In this document: positions 6,700-7,346 of the stretch, piece by piece
Layout of the letters: every line of letters starts with the position of its first letter
Position numbering within the stretch: position 1 is the first letter of the stretch
Assembly: GCA_016210825.1 (NCBI GenBank)
Contig: JACQTM010000009.1
Span: 1-7,346, forward strand
Length of the DNA: 7,346 bases
DNA from: Hyphomicrobiales bacterium
GTDB lineage: Bacteria; Pseudomonadota; Alphaproteobacteria; Rhizobiales; Xanthobacteraceae
Direction of reading: 5' to 3'
Program-made: the position numbers and the translations under genes
Notes under the pieces: generated by a model
The model's database searches: none
Seen by the model: the letters and a program-made list of their open reading frames with translations, nothing else
Told to the model about the DNA's origin: nothing

Positions 6700-6834
6700 A
6701 TGAAAATGCTTTCGCTCATTGTCGCCATCGTCGCCACGGGTCTCGCGCTCGCAAGCTGCAGCGTCTGCGACGTTGATTGGCGCAGCGGGCCGGCTCCCGC
6801 GCAATCCTGCCGAAGCGACCGGCCAAATTCCTGA
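6700..6834 (+). CDS. Small putative lipoprotein, 44 residues, family unknown
   Basis: The product has Lys2, a hydrophobic stretch at 4-17 and a textbook lipobox LASC at 17-20, so Cys20 would be the lipidated first residue of a mature peptide of only 25 residues. The mature part has two more cysteines (Cys23 and Cys34) and ends CRSDRPNS. It has no match to a family I know and is not similar to entericidin beyond its size. The frame is open further upstream to 6601, but that part falls in the repeat, so the ATG at 6700 is preferred. A weak GAGAG lies 13 nt before it. It could be a real small envelope lipoprotein or a chance ORF; the clean lipobox in the right place favours a real gene. It lies between the repeat and the DUF3551-like gene. 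Confidence 0.5.
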   Translation: MKMLSLIVAIVATGLALASCSVCDVDWRSGPAPAQSCRSDRPNS

Positions 6835-6851
6835 TTGCGTGCGCTGGCACT

Positions 6852-6886
6852 TAACACGCTTACGGCGAGCGACGCTGAAGGTGTTA
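6852..6886 (+). other. Bulged stem-loop upstream of the DUF3551-like gene
   Basis: TAACAC (6852-6857) pairs with GTGTTA (6881-6886). After one bulged G, CTT (6859-6861) pairs with AAG (6878-6880), giving about 9 bp, with a small GCG/CGC stem possible in the loop. The structure starts 17 nt after the lipoprotein stop and ends 36 nt before the next start codon. It has no following T-run, so it is not a standard terminator. It could be an mRNA structure or an operator-like dyad; function is unknown. Confidence 0.3.
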
Positions 6887-6922
6887 GCTGACGGAGCGGA
6901 ATTCGTGCGGGGGAGGGGAAAA

Positions 6923-7177
6923 ATGCGATCACTCGCGACTGGTGTCTTGATCGGCCTCGTGCTGCTGGCGATTGATGCGCGCTTACCGGCTCAAGCTGGT
7001 GCATGGTGCGCCGCGCTGCCTGGTGGCAAGGATTGCGGCTTCGACACGTTCGAGCAATGCATGGTGTCCGCGCGCAGCGACAACGGACACTGCTATCGCA
7101 ATCCAGCGGCTCCTGCGGCAAGTACCAAGAGCGCGCAGCCCGAGCGCAAGAGCAAGAAGCAGCAACAGCAGCAATAG
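6923..7177 (+). CDS. Small secreted cysteine-containing protein, DUF3551-like
   Basis: The 84-residue product has a Sec signal peptide: Arg2, a hydrophobic core at about 5-17, and a likely AQA cleavage site after residue 25. The mature part contains WCAALPGGKDCGF (28-40), FEQCMVSA (43-50) and GHCYRNP (55-61). This WC...G..DCGF.T.EQC...G.C..NP pattern with four cysteines (29, 38, 46, 57) matches my memory of the DUF3551 family, abundant in Bradyrhizobium relatives and of unknown function; two disulfides in the periplasm are likely. The C-terminus is a basic tail (ERKSKK) ending in five glutamines from CAG/CAA codons. The start is set by GGGAGGGG at 6911-6918, about 6 nt before the ATG; a longer frame back to 6719 lacks family similarity and would bury this signal peptide. 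No partner gene suggests a role. Confidence 0.75.
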   Translation: MRSLATGVLIGLVLLAIDARLPAQAGAWCAALPGGKDCGFDTFEQCMVSARSDNGHCYRNPAAPAASTKSAQPERKSKKQQQQQ

Positions 7178-7270
7178 CGAGCTTCCGCGTACCGCCTGAG
7201 CGCGGCCTTGACGCCGAAAGGAAATAGGAATATATTCCAGATTATCCCCGCTCAACGGCAAGGCGTCTTC

Positions 7271-7346
7271 TAGCAGTCTGCGGAAAAACCACTCGCCACG
7301 GCAAGAGTTTGCTGATTCAGTTTTTTTATCACGAATCAGCGGAGGC
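7271..7346. mobile_element. Possible edge of an insertion sequence (inverted repeats, no ORF in window)
   Basis: The last part of the window has no credible ORF. It holds TAGCAGTCTGCGGAAAAACC (7271-7290), which in reverse complement resembles the TTTTCCGCAG...CTGCTA style of insertion-sequence ends I remember from alphaproteobacteria. Further on is a perfect inverted repeat GCTGATTC/GAATCAGC (7311-7318 with 7333-7340) around a T-rich loop with seven Ts. The bases after it (GGAGGC) run off the window, so a transposase start just beyond would fit. The identification rests on memory and pattern only, and no element family is assigned. The preceding 7178-7270 holds only a 12-bp palindrome GGAATATATTCC (7227-7238). 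Confidence 0.3.

Noticed and set aside
6719..6922. N-terminal extension of the DUF3551-like protein
   Set aside because: It overlaps the lipoprotein gene in another frame, has no similarity to the family, and would place the signal peptide in the middle of the protein. A strong ribosome site precedes 6923.
1..7346. CRISPR array, tRNA or rRNA genes, phage or toxin-antitoxin genes
   Set aside because: No regularly spaced direct repeats, no cloverleaf with a CCA end and no matching protein families were seen on either strand.

Overview
The window is high-GC DNA from an alphaproteobacterium, most likely order Hyphomicrobiales (Rhizobiales), in the Bradyrhizobium/Xanthobacteraceae neighbourhood. 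The evidence is the gene order argS - SPOR protein - nagZ - scpA - scpB - tatA - tatB - tatC, a DUF3551-type secreted small protein (a family typical of Bradyrhizobium relatives), and two intergenic palindromic repeats resembling those common in these genomes. Genus cannot be fixed from the sequence alone.

Positions 1-6479 are a conserved housekeeping block, all on the + strand. It opens with the last 144 codons of arginyl-tRNA synthetase. Next comes a 506-residue single-pass membrane protein with a C-terminal peptidoglycan-binding SPOR domain, then NagZ (muropeptide recycling). ScpA and ScpB, the kleisin and winged-helix partners of the SMC condensin, follow. The block closes with TatA, TatB and TatC of the twin-arginine protein exporter. 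nagZ/scpA and tatB/tatC each overlap by an ATGA, and scpA/scpB are 14 nt apart, so nagZ-scpA-scpB and tatB-tatC are translationally linked. A 127-nt gap with a possible promoter lies before tatA. The common themes are cell wall, division, chromosome segregation and export of folded envelope enzymes.

Two mobile-looking palindromic repeats sit around tatBC: one of about 112 bp between tatA and tatB, and one of about 113 bp just after tatC. Their outer ends differ, but both contain the same two short hairpin modules in the same order.

From about 6480 to the end the window changes to accessory-looking DNA. It holds the second repeat, a 44-residue putative lipoprotein with no recognised family, an 84-residue secreted DUF3551-like protein with four cysteines and a polyglutamine tail, and then a gene-free tail with inverted repeats that may be the edge of an insertion sequence. 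I found no tRNA, rRNA, CRISPR array, phage gene or toxin-antitoxin pair, and no clear sign of a new multi-gene system. The points most worth following up are the shared repeat module around tatBC and the two small exported proteins.
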